This document shows positions 39,457-53,000 of a stretch of 64,000 nucleotides of DNA, piece after piece. Source of the stretch: Glossina fuscipes. Taxonomy: Eukaryota; Arthropoda; Insecta; Diptera; Glossinidae. The stretch lies in the NCBI RefSeq assembly GCF_014805625.2, contig NW_023998417.1, forward strand, positions 1,190,452 through 1,254,451, given 5' to 3'. Every line of letters starts with the position of its first letter. Within the stretch, counting starts at the first letter, position 1. A program made the translations under genes and the position numbers. The notes beneath the pieces were generated by a model, which was not told where the DNA came from, made no database searches, and saw nothing but the letters and a program-made list of their open reading frames with translations.

Positions 39457-41559
39457 GTATGAAATGATCTGGATTATATATACATTGGCCATAAATAGGT
39501 ATTTTCAGTAAAAACTCGATTGATATCCATCTGCTATCTGCATTGATCGTTGAAATGTTCATTTCATCTTTTTTAAGAGCCTTTACATGTTTTCTTGCCA
39601 TACTTTTGGATGGACTCGTAACAAATATCAATTAGTAGTTTAACAGTCTTTTTAGGTAATAAAGTAAATTTTAAATACTTATGTCACAAATATATATATA
39701 TATTATAGGTAATTAAAAAATAATTATTAGGCCTCTGAGTGTAGAGAAAACATTCTGAGGAACGAGTGTCTTAGGAGGCTTAGTATTTTTCCAAAGTATC
39801 CGAAATTTTAATTAAATTACATTTGAAACGACAAAATTAACATATCCTTAAGCTATAATGGTTTCACATAAACACACGTTCACATATATAGTGTATGCGT
39901 ATACACATAAACGTATATTTATTTTACGGGAATGTCGCGCAAGTTCAGCTTTCATAGGTCGTTAGCCGTTCAAAAAAAAAAAAAAAAAAAAAACAAAAAA
40001 TAAATAAATAAATAAATAAATAAATATATAAAAAAAAAAATGCATTTGCGCGATGCCATTGCCAGATTCCAAAACATAATTGTGACGCGGTAGGTAGGCT
40101 TTATTTGCCAAAAACTAAGTAAAGTAAGGAATAAAATAAAAGTATAAAACAACAATGCGACGCATTTAAATTAAATTTAATTATATTTTGCATTGCCAGC
40201 GCTAAAGAGGAACAGCAAGAGTAATAAACTGAAAATTTAGACAAAAAACAAAACAAAAAAAAAAAGTGAAAAACTCGAAAACTCATACAATAAACCAACG
40301 AGTGCGTTGTAATTTTTTTTTTTTTTTTTTTTTTTTGTGGAAATTGTGGCAGTAAAACTTGTTTATACACCGAGTTTACACACAAAACTTTTAATAGAGG
40401 CAGAAAAGACGAGAGCATATAAAAAACGAACAAGAAAGACGGATTATATGGCTTTGGTCGAACCCTTTTGCTAATCATTTCATTTCAGTGAACGAACCCA
40501 TTGACGAACCCGACGTTGACGAATTGAGCGAACCTGACATCGCCAAAAGCAGGTATTATTGGTTAAGATCGCCTCATCGCGAAATGTGTTGCTGTTGAAA
40601 TAGGCGAAATCTTTCGCTATACACTTTTGAAAGCTAAGTTCTACACACACAAGTCCGTGTGTACGATTTACTTCTCGGTCACGATTGTTTTTAACGGAAC
40701 GAATGAATTTGAGAAAGTCTGCTAACAATCGGTATTTTACACCGAAAACATGCATGTTACAGGTATGGACTGACGAACTAAAACTCGAACCATAACAATT
40801 GTAAGATGCAAGATTCGTAGGCTAACTCTTAGAGAGGCGAAGCAACGTTGAATACCGATCGCTTTGAAAATATGTAGGTGCACGTTAAATACTGTACGTG
40901 GACTCATGTCTTTCAAGAAAGTTGGAAAATAAGTAAAAATGAAAATGCATTGATTGATTTGACAAAATTCATTAGCTTTGCCACTGGCAGCTGGCTTCAA
41001 GCAGCCTCGTTCAAAGTGCTGCATAGTAATTAATGCTGATTAGTCTATAGCTACGCGTTTGCTACACAATGTGACGTCGAATTTTTTCTCACTCTAACCG
41101 CTAGCAGCAGCTTCATTTCTTTTCGTACATATGTGAAAGTGATTACATGCAGTACGACATACGATGGAAGAGATGTCTTATGCATTTAAACAATCAATCC
41201 TTTGGGGAATTCCTTAGGGAAAATTGTTATAAAAATTGCTTACGATGTATGTGAAAATGTGATGGCCAAGGAACTAAGTATCGTTTCAAACGGCTTTTTT
41301 GTATACAAGCAATAGTCATTGGGCAGTTTTTTCAGGAATACCGTTGTTGATAGATGTTGCTCTAAAGAGCTGACATATTGAATATACTTATCGTTATTGT
41401 ATTGTCTGTTCTGGCTAGTATGGGAAAAGGGAAAAATAACTATGCGCGCAAACCAAAACTCAAATGCTCATGCACACACACACACACACATACGCACATA
41501 CTAATAGTAAATGCCAAGACTGACTGCGATCATTACTTTTGCTGACAAAGAGTTTGAGG
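36721..41559. other. 4.8-kb intergenic stretch, no supported gene
   Basis: (TA)n at about 39421-39450 and several poly-A/T tracts over 20 nt (near 38067, 39970 and 40313). Overlapping opposite-strand frames at 38492-38747 and 40480-41024 have no recognisable domain. A short acidic frame 40488-40549 sits between an acceptor-like and a donor-like signal but has no partners. Confidence 0.5.
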
Positions 41560-41659
41560 NNNNNNNNNNNNNNNNNNNNNNNNNNNNNNNNNNNNNNNNN
41601 NNNNNNNNNNNNNNNNNNNNNNNNNNNNNNNNNNNNNNNNNNNNNNNNNNNNNNNNNNN
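41560..41659. other. assembly gap (100 N)
   Basis: Exactly 100 N, the conventional placeholder for a gap of unknown size. It is followed at once by a poly-A tract, so a homopolymer or repeat probably broke the assembly. The open frame that spans it is meaningless. Confidence 1.
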
Positions 41660-43751
41660 AAAAAAAAAAAAAAAAAAAAAAACAACTGATTACGTATATA
41701 TCGCCGTAGTGTATATACGCGTGCTTTACGTGCTTCTTATTTATATCTTATATGTACAGATGTACGATTTTACACGTTTTTTATTCATTTATTTATTTAT
41801 TTATTTTTTTTTTTTTTTTGTTTGTTTTTTAAAACACTTTAAATAATTAAATTTAATTTTATGTTTTTTTTTTTTTAATTTTTTAACACTTAAAACTTAA
41901 ATTTTTACATAATAAAATTAAAAAAAAAAAAAAAATTAAGTTAATAAAAACTTTAAATTATAAGTATTTTTATGCACATCTAAATATCTCATAGATATGA
42001 AAAGTTTTTCTGGTAAAAAAAAAAAAAGAAAAACCAAACAAGCAAACAAACAAACAAACATAGTTCATAATAAGCTCTTAATGAGTTTTGTAAGCAAAAT
42101 TTTTCTATCATTGCAATTAGAGCAGACAGAAAAATGTTATCAAATATTTTTGTAATTTTATATTCAAAATAATGTAATAATTGATCTTGTGTGTCTTTTG
42201 ATTTTATTTACTAAGAAAATATTACACTAAGCATTACTTGATCCCGAATTTTAGAGATATTTTCATATATACATCTTAGATGTGTGGCCAAATTTTCTTC
42301 TTCTGTACGGTCTTTTCTTACCCGACATTGAACACCCGACACCCACGGTTCACAAATAAGAGCAAATACGCAGCTTCATACATAGTTTTTTAAGGAACTC
42401 TCTACTTTACTTAACATTTTCTAAGTGAGATAATTTTTCGGCAATTTTTCGTTTAAGTATGTAAAAATATGTGTTTCGAATGTGCAATTATTCATTCCTT
42501 GTATGTCATTTCCAATGAGCAATGAGTTCATTGCAGTCGGAGCCACACTATCCTTTCTCGAGGAAATAATGCTTCCAAGATTGTCATCACACAGCATACA
42601 CTCAACTGTGCCATAGCCCTCTTAAACATCGCTGACCATCATGACCATGAGCTCCGTAAAAGAGAATTTCTTTGTAATTGTGTGAAACGAATGCTAATGT
42701 AAGCAGAAATATCTTCGCGGAATCGAAAGTTATAGACAAACATATGGAAAAGATGTCGGCCTTTTTCCAGAACCGTTTCCGTTTCTTCGATATTGTCGAC
42801 ATACATATAAACAGATCAGGGACAATATTTAACATTCTTACATTCTTAATCGATCAAGAGCTATGGCAAGTTTCAGGTTCCAATCTTACGGCTGTGGCAA
42901 ATCGACACATATGGGGGATCAAGATAATCCCTTTTGATAGAAATAGGTATACGTCATCATCGGTATCTCAAAAATGAGACCGCTTAAGAAATGATCAAGT
43001 GATGATGTAGAAGGTATTGATAAAGGTCCCAAAAAATAAATGATACAAACAAATTTCGGGACACATTTTTTTTGAAAATTGAAAAATTAAAAAGTATTCA
43101 AACGATGTACTCGGCAGTTGTAGTGTTAAAAGGTAGTTTTGGGGAACATTTTTAATGAAATGCATTAAAAAGCAAAAAATGATAAACGATTTGGATTTTG
43201 AAAAATTCAATAATTCCAATAATGTTGTCAAGCTTGCCAAGCCAACGACAACGATCTCTTGAGGCATAATAGTCGGTCTCATGTACATTTTAACAATAGT
43301 GTTCAATATGCGATCAAAATGAAATGGAAATAATAAGTAAATGTCGATGTTATGATGATAGATGATAGCAATAAATAATTGTTATATGAAAGAGTAAAAA
43401 CAGAAAAAAAAAAAGATTGTTTTTCTATGAAAGATGAGATGAGATGCCTGTAAAGAATCAATAATATGTAGCATTATATATGCATTTATTTAGAGATGTT
43501 AATATTCTGCCATTCAAATAAAGTTATAAATTTTTTGATCTGTAAAATTATTTACTAATTATTATCAATTAAATGAACAAAAGACAGAAAACGAATGTCG
43601 GACGTTTATTTTGTTGTTCATTTAAACATACTGTTGTTGTATTATTTATACACGTTTTTTTTTTGTTTTTTTTGTTTTTTTTTTTTGCAAAATGTGATAA
43701 TGAAAACATTTACTATTTGCTATATAATAGTTATCTTGCAGTTATAACCAA

Positions 43752-43805
<54 letters not shown>

Positions 43806-46269
43806 GTGAACAAAACACTTATTGCGCACATATTGAATGTGAATAACAGATATTCAAGTAAAAATGTGTATAATAGTGTGTGTATTGTAAAATTCAATGA
43901 AGCTTGAAATAAATGAAACGTAAATCGCCGACATAAATGCTGGCTTTTACCGTGTAAGTGAATATAATTTCATAGCAATTATGATACAATTTTGCAACTG
44001 TCTGAGCAACGGAACAGAAACATGTTAATGCAATTATGTACGCAACGATAACTAAAACAAGTGAAAAAATTTATATTTATTTTAGAGCGAATCGCGTATG
44101 CCCACCAATAACTAGATACCAAAGCTTTTTCACTTTATTAACAAAATATCATCATTTTATTAAAGAGTTCGACTATGTCCGCATACGCTGTGAGTGAATG
44201 CTAAAGTTATTAGGTGTTAGGTAACTGGATTATAATATTTTTCCATTTTAATTTTGAAATACAGAGGCCCGCCTTTGGCACCGCCCAGTTGCAGTGATGA
44301 TACTTTCACTTTTAATTCGAGGCGCACAAAATTACTTTCTCTTGTTTGTCTGCTCTCTAGTTAAAATCTGTTCTTCTTCACGACGCCATGACGCCTTTAC
44401 ATATAACCAGAATAGCAGAAAGGCTATCTGTTGCTCTCCAACAGCGTATGGGCGGCTACGCTTACGCGCTGCTGTCTTTTTCAACCTTATGACATCATTT
44501 TTATAAAAGAGGAGACCTATATAACTTGATGGTGTTGGTTGGAACATGCTTTTCAATCGATTAAATACTTTTTCATAATAAATTTGAAATTTCGATTAGG
44601 TTTTGTAATATTATGATTGCAGTCAAGTGAAATATTTGAAGGAATAAACTTATCGGTCGGGACAAAAAATAAATGATTAAAAGCTCTAATAAGACTTACT
44701 TAGATTACTTGGCTGCGGTACAAAGGAACTCGGACTTGCTTAAAAATCCATTAAGAGTTCGCGAGCTAAAAGTCAATGTACCTACAAACGATGGTTTGGA
44801 TGGGGGTTTCGTTAGTGTAATCCAAGCACTCTCTCAATATAATGTTTATATGGCTTTAAAAAATGATCGATATATATAATATATAATATGATATATATCT
44901 TTTTCTCCCTTCAGATCAAGTCTATGTATCTTTTTTATTATATTTATGCGTTATTTTTTTTTTTTATATTATTTTCATTATAACTATACCTTGCTGGATG
45001 AGCGTGCGTTAATGTTGTTTTACTACATATAGTTTACAGTTTCCATATCATATCCTTCTAAATACTTCCTACGCTTGTAGATAATTTTTTGCTTCATTAA
45101 TATATATTTTATAGTATATGGTTTTTTTCCCCTAAAGATAGCGTAGTTGAATCTTCTAACAGGAGATCTTTCAGAGAAGCCGAAGATTATTTCTTTATCA
45201 ACAAATTTCCTGAAAAGCTGTTGATACTACAAAGGCTAATGAAAACTATTCAGTCTATAAAAAAGATTTCTCAGATTACGCACTATATTGTTAATTTGAT
45301 CCAACATACTTTTCATTCCAAAAACATTCTAACGCGTCCCTCTGCAATCTCGTTAATCGATAAGTTTTTCTTATAAACTGCGCAGAAGTCTTAAGTTCGT
45401 GGCATATTGGAGCTTGTAACGGGGATGCAATAAAATATTTACGCCTAATGGATACAAGTTAACCTTGCGTACCTCTTGGCATCTCTGGCTGTTGCAATCA
45501 CTACTAAGATATCTTTGCCTAGGCGAAGGTATGCCTAAAAGAGTGAACAGGTTCTTAAATTTCTCCTTCAAAGGCAAATATTGAGAAACTCCTGGCAAAT
45601 GGCTTCAAGCGAGTGACGCATAACAATCAAATATAATATTTTTTGTTAAAAGTTTGGCTCGGCGTAAAAAACTACTTTCGTTACTCTTTCATTATAAAGT
45701 ATAATTTCCTATACGTTTTGCATGGCAACCCCTCATAACGAGTTTTTGTGTATATATCCACGTAATTATGATTGCGCGGTGTGTTATAAAGTAGGTTAAA
45801 TGGATTAACACATGGATATTTACGCATAATTGAATTATCTTTTAATTTAACGGATATTTATAATAAATTTGTGTTAGGAAGTCTACGCGTCTTTTTTCGT
45901 TTCACAAAATCAATGAAATCTCGCACTTCTGAAGCTATATGAAGCGCCGACATATAAATGTTGAACATTTTCTCATTTTTAATTTCAAGAACAAAAAGTT
46001 GCAAGCTTACGGGCTCAATCAATAGGAATAAAAATTTTTCTCGATTATGGACCTATATTTTTTTTTTTAAATGAATAAAGAAATTTGAAGATTTTCCTTT
46101 TATTGAAGTTGGCTTTAAATTTTTGGCTTGGAGCCAATGACGTCGACTTTCAAACTTTATGAAAACATTGCTTATTTTGACAAGGACATTAACGGACAGA
46201 CGGGCTTTATCTTGATCACAAGATCATTTAACTAAAAGCAATATATTAATGAGGTATCATTGCTTTACT
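41660..46269. other. intergenic, no supported gene
   Basis: Poly-A/T-rich after the gap; long (GA)n at about 43757-43800. A - strand frame 42602-42835 shows a weak resemblance to insect DM4/12-type cysteine proteins (see findings). The frame 44673-44879 (+) is unrecognised. Confidence 0.5.
43757..43800. repeat. (GA)n microsatellite, about 22 units
   Basis: Uninterrupted GA dinucleotide run. It creates the Arg-Glu tail of the shadow frame 43573-43809. Confidence 0.95.
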
Positions 46270-47160
46270 AACATCTCAATGCATCAATATATCACAGTAG
46301 GAAGTTTGTTACTCAAAATTACAGTATATTACATTATCAGTATACCATTGTATAGTGGTATCAACCTAGCAATATGTGATTGTAGTAAAATGTCAACGTT
46401 ATAGTGTCCCTCTATCGCTATGCTAATTTATCGGCGCATCACTGCATCAATGCATCATCGTAGCAGTATATTACTTTAACAATACGTCGGTCTATAAGTA
46501 ATTACTTTACAGTTGCAGTATCTCTGTATCAGTATGGTTTCTTACTAGGCTGCCGCCACATGTCAGATTAATATTGTAGCAGTAAATCATAGTATCATTG
46601 CAGCAATTTATAGTTACCTAAGTCAATCTATCAATCTATCACTATATCAATATGCCAGTATAACACTGCAACAGTATATCGCTGTATCGCTGTGCCTCTT
46701 GATCAGCGCATCAATGTATCATCTTCGCAGTATGTCTTTGCGCAGTTTACGTTGCACTGTAAGTAATCGTATGATTACTTCAGAGTTGCAGTGTCCGTAT
46801 GTTTTTTTATTAGTCTATCACCGTATCAGTGTAATATTATAGCGATAAATTATTGTAACAGTATATCCTTGTACCAATATGTTTCTTTATCAGCCTATCA
46901 CTGCAACAGTGTATCCGCGGATAAGTATCTCATTTTATCGGTGTTATCACAGTACATATATATTATATTACCTATAGCAGTAGGCTTCTCTATTAGTGTA
47001 TCACTGTAGCAGTATACCGCTATATTAACACATCACTGTTGTAATGGTACAGCACTGTAGCAGCATATCCCAGCAAAATACGTTTCTGTAATAGTATATC
47101 ATTGCAACAAAATATCACTGTACCCGTATTACTATTACAAATGGAACGATAACATTAATA
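46270..47160. repeat. 0.9-kb degenerate array of short TATCACTGTAGCAGTA-like units
   Basis: Words such as TATCACTG, GTAGCAGTATA, CAACAGTATATC and CATCAATGCATCATC recur dozens of times at irregular spacing of about 20-40 bp. A longer-range repeat of about 270 bp is also visible: CTATAAGTAATTACTTTACA then GTTGCAGTATC near 46493 corresponds to TGTAAGTAATCGTATGATTA then GTTGCAGTGTC near 46757. The array is old and much mutated. No protein is supported; the frame 46791-47009 is a shadow of it. Confidence 0.8.
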
Positions 47161-50080
47161 TATCGTTGTTCGCCGGCGATGAGTGAAAAGTATTAAAACA
47201 AAATGCAACATTTTTTAATTTTTTTTTTTTTTGTTTTTTTTTTTTTCATATATGTATCAAAAATTATCTCTATTTCTGCATTCATTTTTTATATTTTGAA
47301 AACTAATCATTTTGCTGCAAAACGGAACACAGAGTGCAGACACAAGTAGTAAACGAGTACGATGACTTTCATCATTTTAGTATTTGTTAGCGTTTAGAAT
47401 TTTTAATTTTTATATATATATATATATACAAAAAATATAGCTTGAAGGAAATTATGAAAAAGTCGAATGCACAACAAAACAATGAATAAAACAAAATCTT
47501 TCAAAAACAATCATATTTATGTGAAAAATAATTGTTTACGAAGGACTTTAAAAGCTGTAGCTGTAACAATGGTATGGCAGGCGGAAAAACTGCATCATTT
47601 AATGCTATATAGCGTTTATTATCATTGTATGCGTTTTCCGAAATCTAAGCGAAAGCGAACAATATTGAAACAATTTGTGTGACTAGACTTTAGTAAAAAT
47701 AATAGAGTAACTATTTTTTTTTTTTTTTTTTATTATTATTAAAAATTTCTATGAATAGGCTGAAGAGAATGGGTTGATAGGGTCGTTTACATTGTAGTAA
47801 TTTAAATATTTTAGCATTTGTTTAGGCAAAAGCTGATTGACAAATTGACAGCCTTGCGCTGTAATTAGACACTTCCACAAGCCTGACAGGTTATTTATAT
47901 ACATTTTGTTTTCTTTTTTTTTGCAAAAAAGTTAATTAGACGTTTATTCTCTCAGTTAATATCCATTCCCGCCAAATAAATACTAAATGCTGTTCAACTG
48001 TCAAGTAATTGAAATGTTTACACAATAATTAAAAATCTTCAAGAGTATTTAGAAATATAAAAAAAACTTATCTCATTGAATTAATTGTGTGAAGATGAAA
48101 AAAAAAAAAAGAAAAGAAACACACAACAGACAAATAAACATCAAAACGACAACGAAAGGACTTGTGTTTGGTTTAGAACGAGTTTCGTTAAGGTTAACTC
48201 TTATGGATTTGGATTCTTCTCGTGGTATTTTAAAGATAATATGGCATCAAAGAGCAAACAGAGAGGTTTGTACGCTACTACTGTAAGATGATTTACCTTA
48301 AGGCATAAATCGCTTAAGTAAAAGTATTATATTAAACGTAATATGTCCGAAAGCCAGATATTAAGAAAACAAGAGAAACCTTTTGGCGATTAAGTGGAAA
48401 TTTTTGTAATTTTCACAATGAATAGTTAGGTAATTTTCATACGCAAAGCAACCCATACTTAATCGAGTTAATGGCGGAAATGTAAGAAACGCCTACAGTT
48501 GCTATTGTAATTTCAATGGACAAAGTCATGAATAGACTTGCGAGGCGATCAAGTCTCGAATTCATATCTTGTGTGATATCTTTGCAAGCGTTATTTTTTA
48601 ATAAGCTCGGCAAAGCGTTCGTAACATATGCAATAATACTCTTAACCCAAATTTGGCCAAAATATAGAACATGTTCAGAACATTATTAACAGTAACAGAC
48701 AAAACCTAGGAATGGCTTTTTTAGGTTTGGAGCTTGTGTCAGTAGTTCCTATCAATAAAGAGATGTAGCGGTACCTTCTGGCTTTATGATCGATGATAAG
48801 TCCGATCCGATAGTATTCCGAGGCAATAGCCATAAAAAATGATTGATGAGTTCTTAAGACTCCCAAATCACGCGGGCGGTTAAGCCAGCTTGGCGACTTG
48901 TGATGCTGCCTAGAATACATCTATAGTCAGTGACATAATTAAATTGCTGTCACTATTTAAACCACCCATGAATAAGTATTTTTAATACAGTTGGTCGGTC
49001 AGTGAGCTACACACTTTTGAACAATTTAATACAATGCACTTGTTGGACTCTGGCTATGAAAAGTAAAGTTTAACGAAATCATAGAAAATATATTAACAAA
49101 AAAAATATTCCTTTATCCTATGTCTTGTAAGAATTTGCACATTTTTTTCAAATTTTCATTAAAGCATAAAATATTTTTTTTTTATAGATTTTCATTTCTT
49201 TTTCAATCATTATTTTTATACAATAAAATCTCGGAGGTAAGATTATGAACTTACTTGAATTTTTTTTGTTCATATTCTCCACATAATTGGAAAGCGACCA
49301 ACGAAATTTCGAGTTTTACGGTGCACAGAGTGTATATATATGTTTAGAAGATATAACGCATTTTATCTCCCCTCTTGTTTACAATCTCTCACTCAAGGAT
49401 ATCTATAATAACATTAATACCATTGCATTACACATTGCATTACTTGCATTTCGGTGAAAGCAAGGACACAAACTTTTCAATATGTTGTAATGAAATTAAA
49501 TTAATGCATTTTTTTTTTTTTTTTTTGCTTAAGTTCAAGTAACCAAAATTATTAAATATTTTAAAATATTTAATTTATCTATTAACCGTTAACTACTCGG
49601 TTAACTTTAGTTTTACTATATAGACAAGAAGCATCGATCATAAAAAATACTTAACTTGTGAAGAATATAGATATGACACAGCAATGAAAGTAACTAAGTA
49701 AACGACTGAAAAAATGTTCTATCATTTCTGTCAAAACTTATCTGATCAAAGCAAGAGTCATATATTTATAAACCAACATGTATCTTTCTTACTTGCCATG
49801 CGTTCGTCTTGAAACTTTTATGCTCGTAAAACTTTTAAAGCGAAAATTTTCCTAAAATCTACTACTAAGGACTATATTTGAAAGTGGACCTTTTGAGCCT
49901 TGAGTGTAAGTTTGCTGAAATGATCAAAAAACGCCAACGGATGAGTTAATAATTATTTAAAAATATGTAGAAAACGGAAACTTGCTACGAATTAAAGCAG
50001 TAAAAACATTATAGTTGGGCAAGGTCAACCGTTAAACACCCTACACCACATTGTCTAAAACAATTCTTTTTTTTTTGCAT
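47161..50080. other. intergenic, no supported gene
   Basis: Several poly-T tracts. Frames 47467-47682 (+), 48085-48291 (+) and 48675-48920 (-) were read and show no recognisable domain. Confidence 0.5.
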
Positions 50081-50720
50081 GAAAATTGAATCCATTATCA
50101 CATATAAGACTTTTCTGCTCTACAAAGGCGCAATTTTCCTAAAAATCCTTATTAGGATAATATTCAATAAACTGAGACGAGACTATCCCAATTTACCATT
50201 AAGTTATAATTTTCATCATGAAGCATTGAAAATTATACCTTTTTTTCGTATGAAAATCAGTTTTCCTTATATGAGAGGGGGTTCAAAAATTGCCCCAGCC
50301 GGTGGCAAGTTTTCATACCAATTTCGAATGCCGAAACACTATTACTTAGCTAATTTTGTCGGGAAATTTTGAAAATTGTAATTTTTTTCCACATAATGAT
50401 TTTTCAAAATGGGGAATGATTCAAAAAGCTGACCAACCCCAACCATTGTCAATAGCGGTCGTCCTTGGTTCAGAGCACCGCTTTGGTTTGATCAAAATAT
50501 CTCAAAAATTGCGACTTGTAGCTTGGAAACAAAAATGAATGGACACATCAGACAAGCAGACAGACAGACGGACAGACGGACAGATAGATAGGCTAACGGT
50601 TAGTTTGGTTATATCGATTTAGTAGATGATTCTGAATTGATCGATATAAAAAGAGACGGACCCATCGCAAGTCTTTCTGGGTGTTACGTACGTCCGCATA
50701 CACGCAATGTAGGGTATAAT
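50081..50720 (-). repeat. dispersed repeat with (GACR)n core
   Basis: CAGACAGACAGACGGACAG, ACGGACAGATAGATAGG at about 50554-50590 is the (GTCY)n core on the - strand. It is followed by TATATCGATTTAGTAGATGA, TTCTGAATTGATCGATATAA, and ends with GGTGTTACGTACGTCCGCAT and GGGTATAAT. The 400 bp before the core (GGGGGTTCAAAAATTGCCCC, AAAATATCTCAAAAATTGCG) read like a non-autonomous element body rather than host sequence. Strand is set by the core only. Confidence 0.5.
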
Positions 50721-52364
50721 AAAGCATTGTGCAATAAAATACTTAATTTAAACTGTATTATTTTGTATTATTAAAATATTATTCATTTTATATATTTAAA
50801 ATACAATCTAACCTAACCTAACCTATCTTCAGTATCAAACTTTTATCATATTTCAACCTAACCTAACAATTGCTTAAGCTGATAAGTATTCAATATTTGT
50901 ATTAAAGCGGAAAATTTTATTCTTTATATCTTCTTTACGTGATTGTATGTATGAATCATGTTTTTCATTTTTGGCTTGATTTAATTGTAATAATTTAGTT
51001 CCGTTACTTGTCAATATCAAAACTCGGAGATATGATCACGCAAAAGCTCGAGTATGCATACATGTGTACGTTTCATGTCAATAAACATCTTATTAAATAT
51101 TAATCGCAGGGGTGTCACTATGACAATGTTTGTGACAACAGCGAGGTGAATATTACGATATAATGGAGTTAAATGATTACCGTGAAGGCCGCGGGGGGAG
51201 GAAAGCAGCATATGTAATTAAATATTTGTTCATAAAGTGACTGTCAGTGCATTGTAAATTTGCAAGCAGATGCAGAGAGAGAGAGAGAGAGAGGAATGAA
51301 AACATATGCGAAGAGTTAATGTTATGCCTGCGCTAGTTATTCTTCATATATCTGAGATGTGTAAGTGAGCTACGCTTGCATAATAAATGTAAAACGTTTT
51401 TCAAACTTCCAATTAAAAAAAAATCAATTTTTTATGTCACAATTACATTAGGGCTTAGCAACATTTGAAATTCTTTAATTAATCCATTTACGTTAGTTGT
51501 TGGTGTACTCTTGATTTAACACTACCAAGAATCGTGTAAAATGAATGAATGAAGTGATGGAGCATTTTTGACAATTTGCACGTGGTTTAGTCAAACTCAC
51601 ATAGTTCACCCAACATTGCTTAACATGCGGCACGTATAAGCATAAGCATAACTAAACCAAAACTCATTAGTTGACGATGTTGCTAAGAGTTTGCTATTCC
51701 TTTGAAAAGCTTATGCGAATGTCGTTTATTGTGTTTTGTTTTCCTTTCCTTCACGTAGCAGGTGTGTATGTCAAGATTTACATAAATAAGCACCACACGA
51801 GGACATTTGGCAAGCAATTGTTTGGTACGAGAGATGTGGGACCCACATGTGACATCCTCATATACGAAATGAAATTAATTGTATGTTGCGAATGTACGAA
51901 TCAATGTTGCTGCTACATTCATTCATACATTCATAAAGATTTAATATTTTATTATGTAAAGGTATGAGATACCGATAAATGTTGATTTTAAATTGACCAT
52001 TACCTAGAGGATGTGCTATATATGCCATGATATTTATTCTCATACACGTTCGTAAGAAGATTAAAAGAAGGAATAAGAGATCGAAGTGCGAGTGTAAAGA
52101 TTAAATTTGCACTTAATAATATTATGGGAAATTGATTTGTTTGATTAAAATACGCATTTCTTCAATCATAGGTGAATTGCTTACACCTTAGCTTATATTG
52201 CAAGTTGAAAGACTCACAGAATATTTTCTGTCGATTGGAAATAGTTTCCCAGAAACATTGCGTCATATGGGTTTTGTCTCTTAAATTCATGACCGACCCC
52301 ATTATCCTAATCGATATGAATGTGAACAATTGCAACGTCATTCTATGCTCAGCCTTTTTCTTAA
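50721..52364. other. intergenic, no supported gene
   Basis: Contains two short AACCTAACCTAACCTA-like runs (about 50812-50875) and (GA)n at about 51273-51292. Frame 51671-51967 (+) shows no recognisable domain. Confidence 0.5.
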
Positions 52365-52545
52365 TCCGCCTAAGTGATCGAGTAGGCAAGGAATTTAGAC
52401 TCACAACTCAGTGGTCGTGGATTCCAATCTTAAGTGCCAATCTTGAACTTTCAACAAAACCCAGAGTCTTAGATGCTAGTGCTGTAACACTTTAGTCTTT
52501 GAATTTATCCTCTGGGTTAATTAATAGTAATTCTAATAATAATCA
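52365..52545 (+). repeat. tRNA-derived SINE-like element, copy 3 (fullest)
   Basis: The head AGTGATCGAGTAGGCAAGG (A-box-like), TTTAGACTCACAACTCAGTG, and GTGGATTCCAATCTTAAGTG (B-box-like, compare GGTTCGAATCC) resembles a class II (Leu/Ser-type) tRNA. The body AGAGTCTTAGATGCTAGTGC, ACTTTAGTCTTTGAATTTAT is shared with the copies at 21746 and 34205, and the tail is (TAAT)-rich. Head, shared body and A/T tail are the SINE layout. Confidence 0.6.
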
Positions 52546-52784
52546 CAGCTTTGTGCTCTTTGTTGATTTTAACACAACATCATTTGGAAATTATTATAAA
52601 TATCTGAAAATGTTTCATCAATTTTCGTTATCTTTACTCTTCAACGCTCAGGCGAGTGATCCATCTAGACCGTTTAATCAGATTAGAAATAATCACAAGT
52701 GCGTATTCTCAAGAAAGTATTTTCAATGTTTGCACACATAACGTTGATAGGTGAAAATTGTCTTAATTTTATGCCTACCATGAT

Positions 52785-53000
52785 ATAAAGGAGATGCCGA
52801 TATTTTTGCAATACCCAGACGGAAGTTCAGGAAGGATATATTTTTGATCAGTTTTAATTTCTGAATTAATTAACGCATGTCCGTCCGTCCGTCCGTCCAT
52901 CTATCGGTCTATGTAATGTTTGTGGTAGACATATCGATTTCTAGAACAATAAAAGATTGTCTCTTAACGATCCTATGGGACCTAAATAAAAGCGGGTAAA
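52785..53000 (+). repeat. mini-me-like element with (GTCC)n core
   Basis: GATATATTTTTGATCAGTTT, then ACGCATGTCCGTCCGTCCGT at about 52873 and CCATCTATCGGTCTATG: the TTGATCAG block followed by the GTCY core, as in families A and B. Confidence 0.65.

Noticed and set aside
41511..41846. 111-codon open frame across the N gap
   Set aside because: The frame consists of unknown bases, poly-Lys and poly-Phe; it is an artefact of the gap.
50812..50875. Telomere-like CCTAACCTAACCTA runs
   Set aside because: Only two short interrupted runs, inside the scaffold; flies do not use TTAGG telomeres. Chance or microsatellite.
52172..52495. 107-codon + strand frame
   Set aside because: Its 3' half is the SINE-like element at 52365-52545; the 5' half has no recognisable domain.
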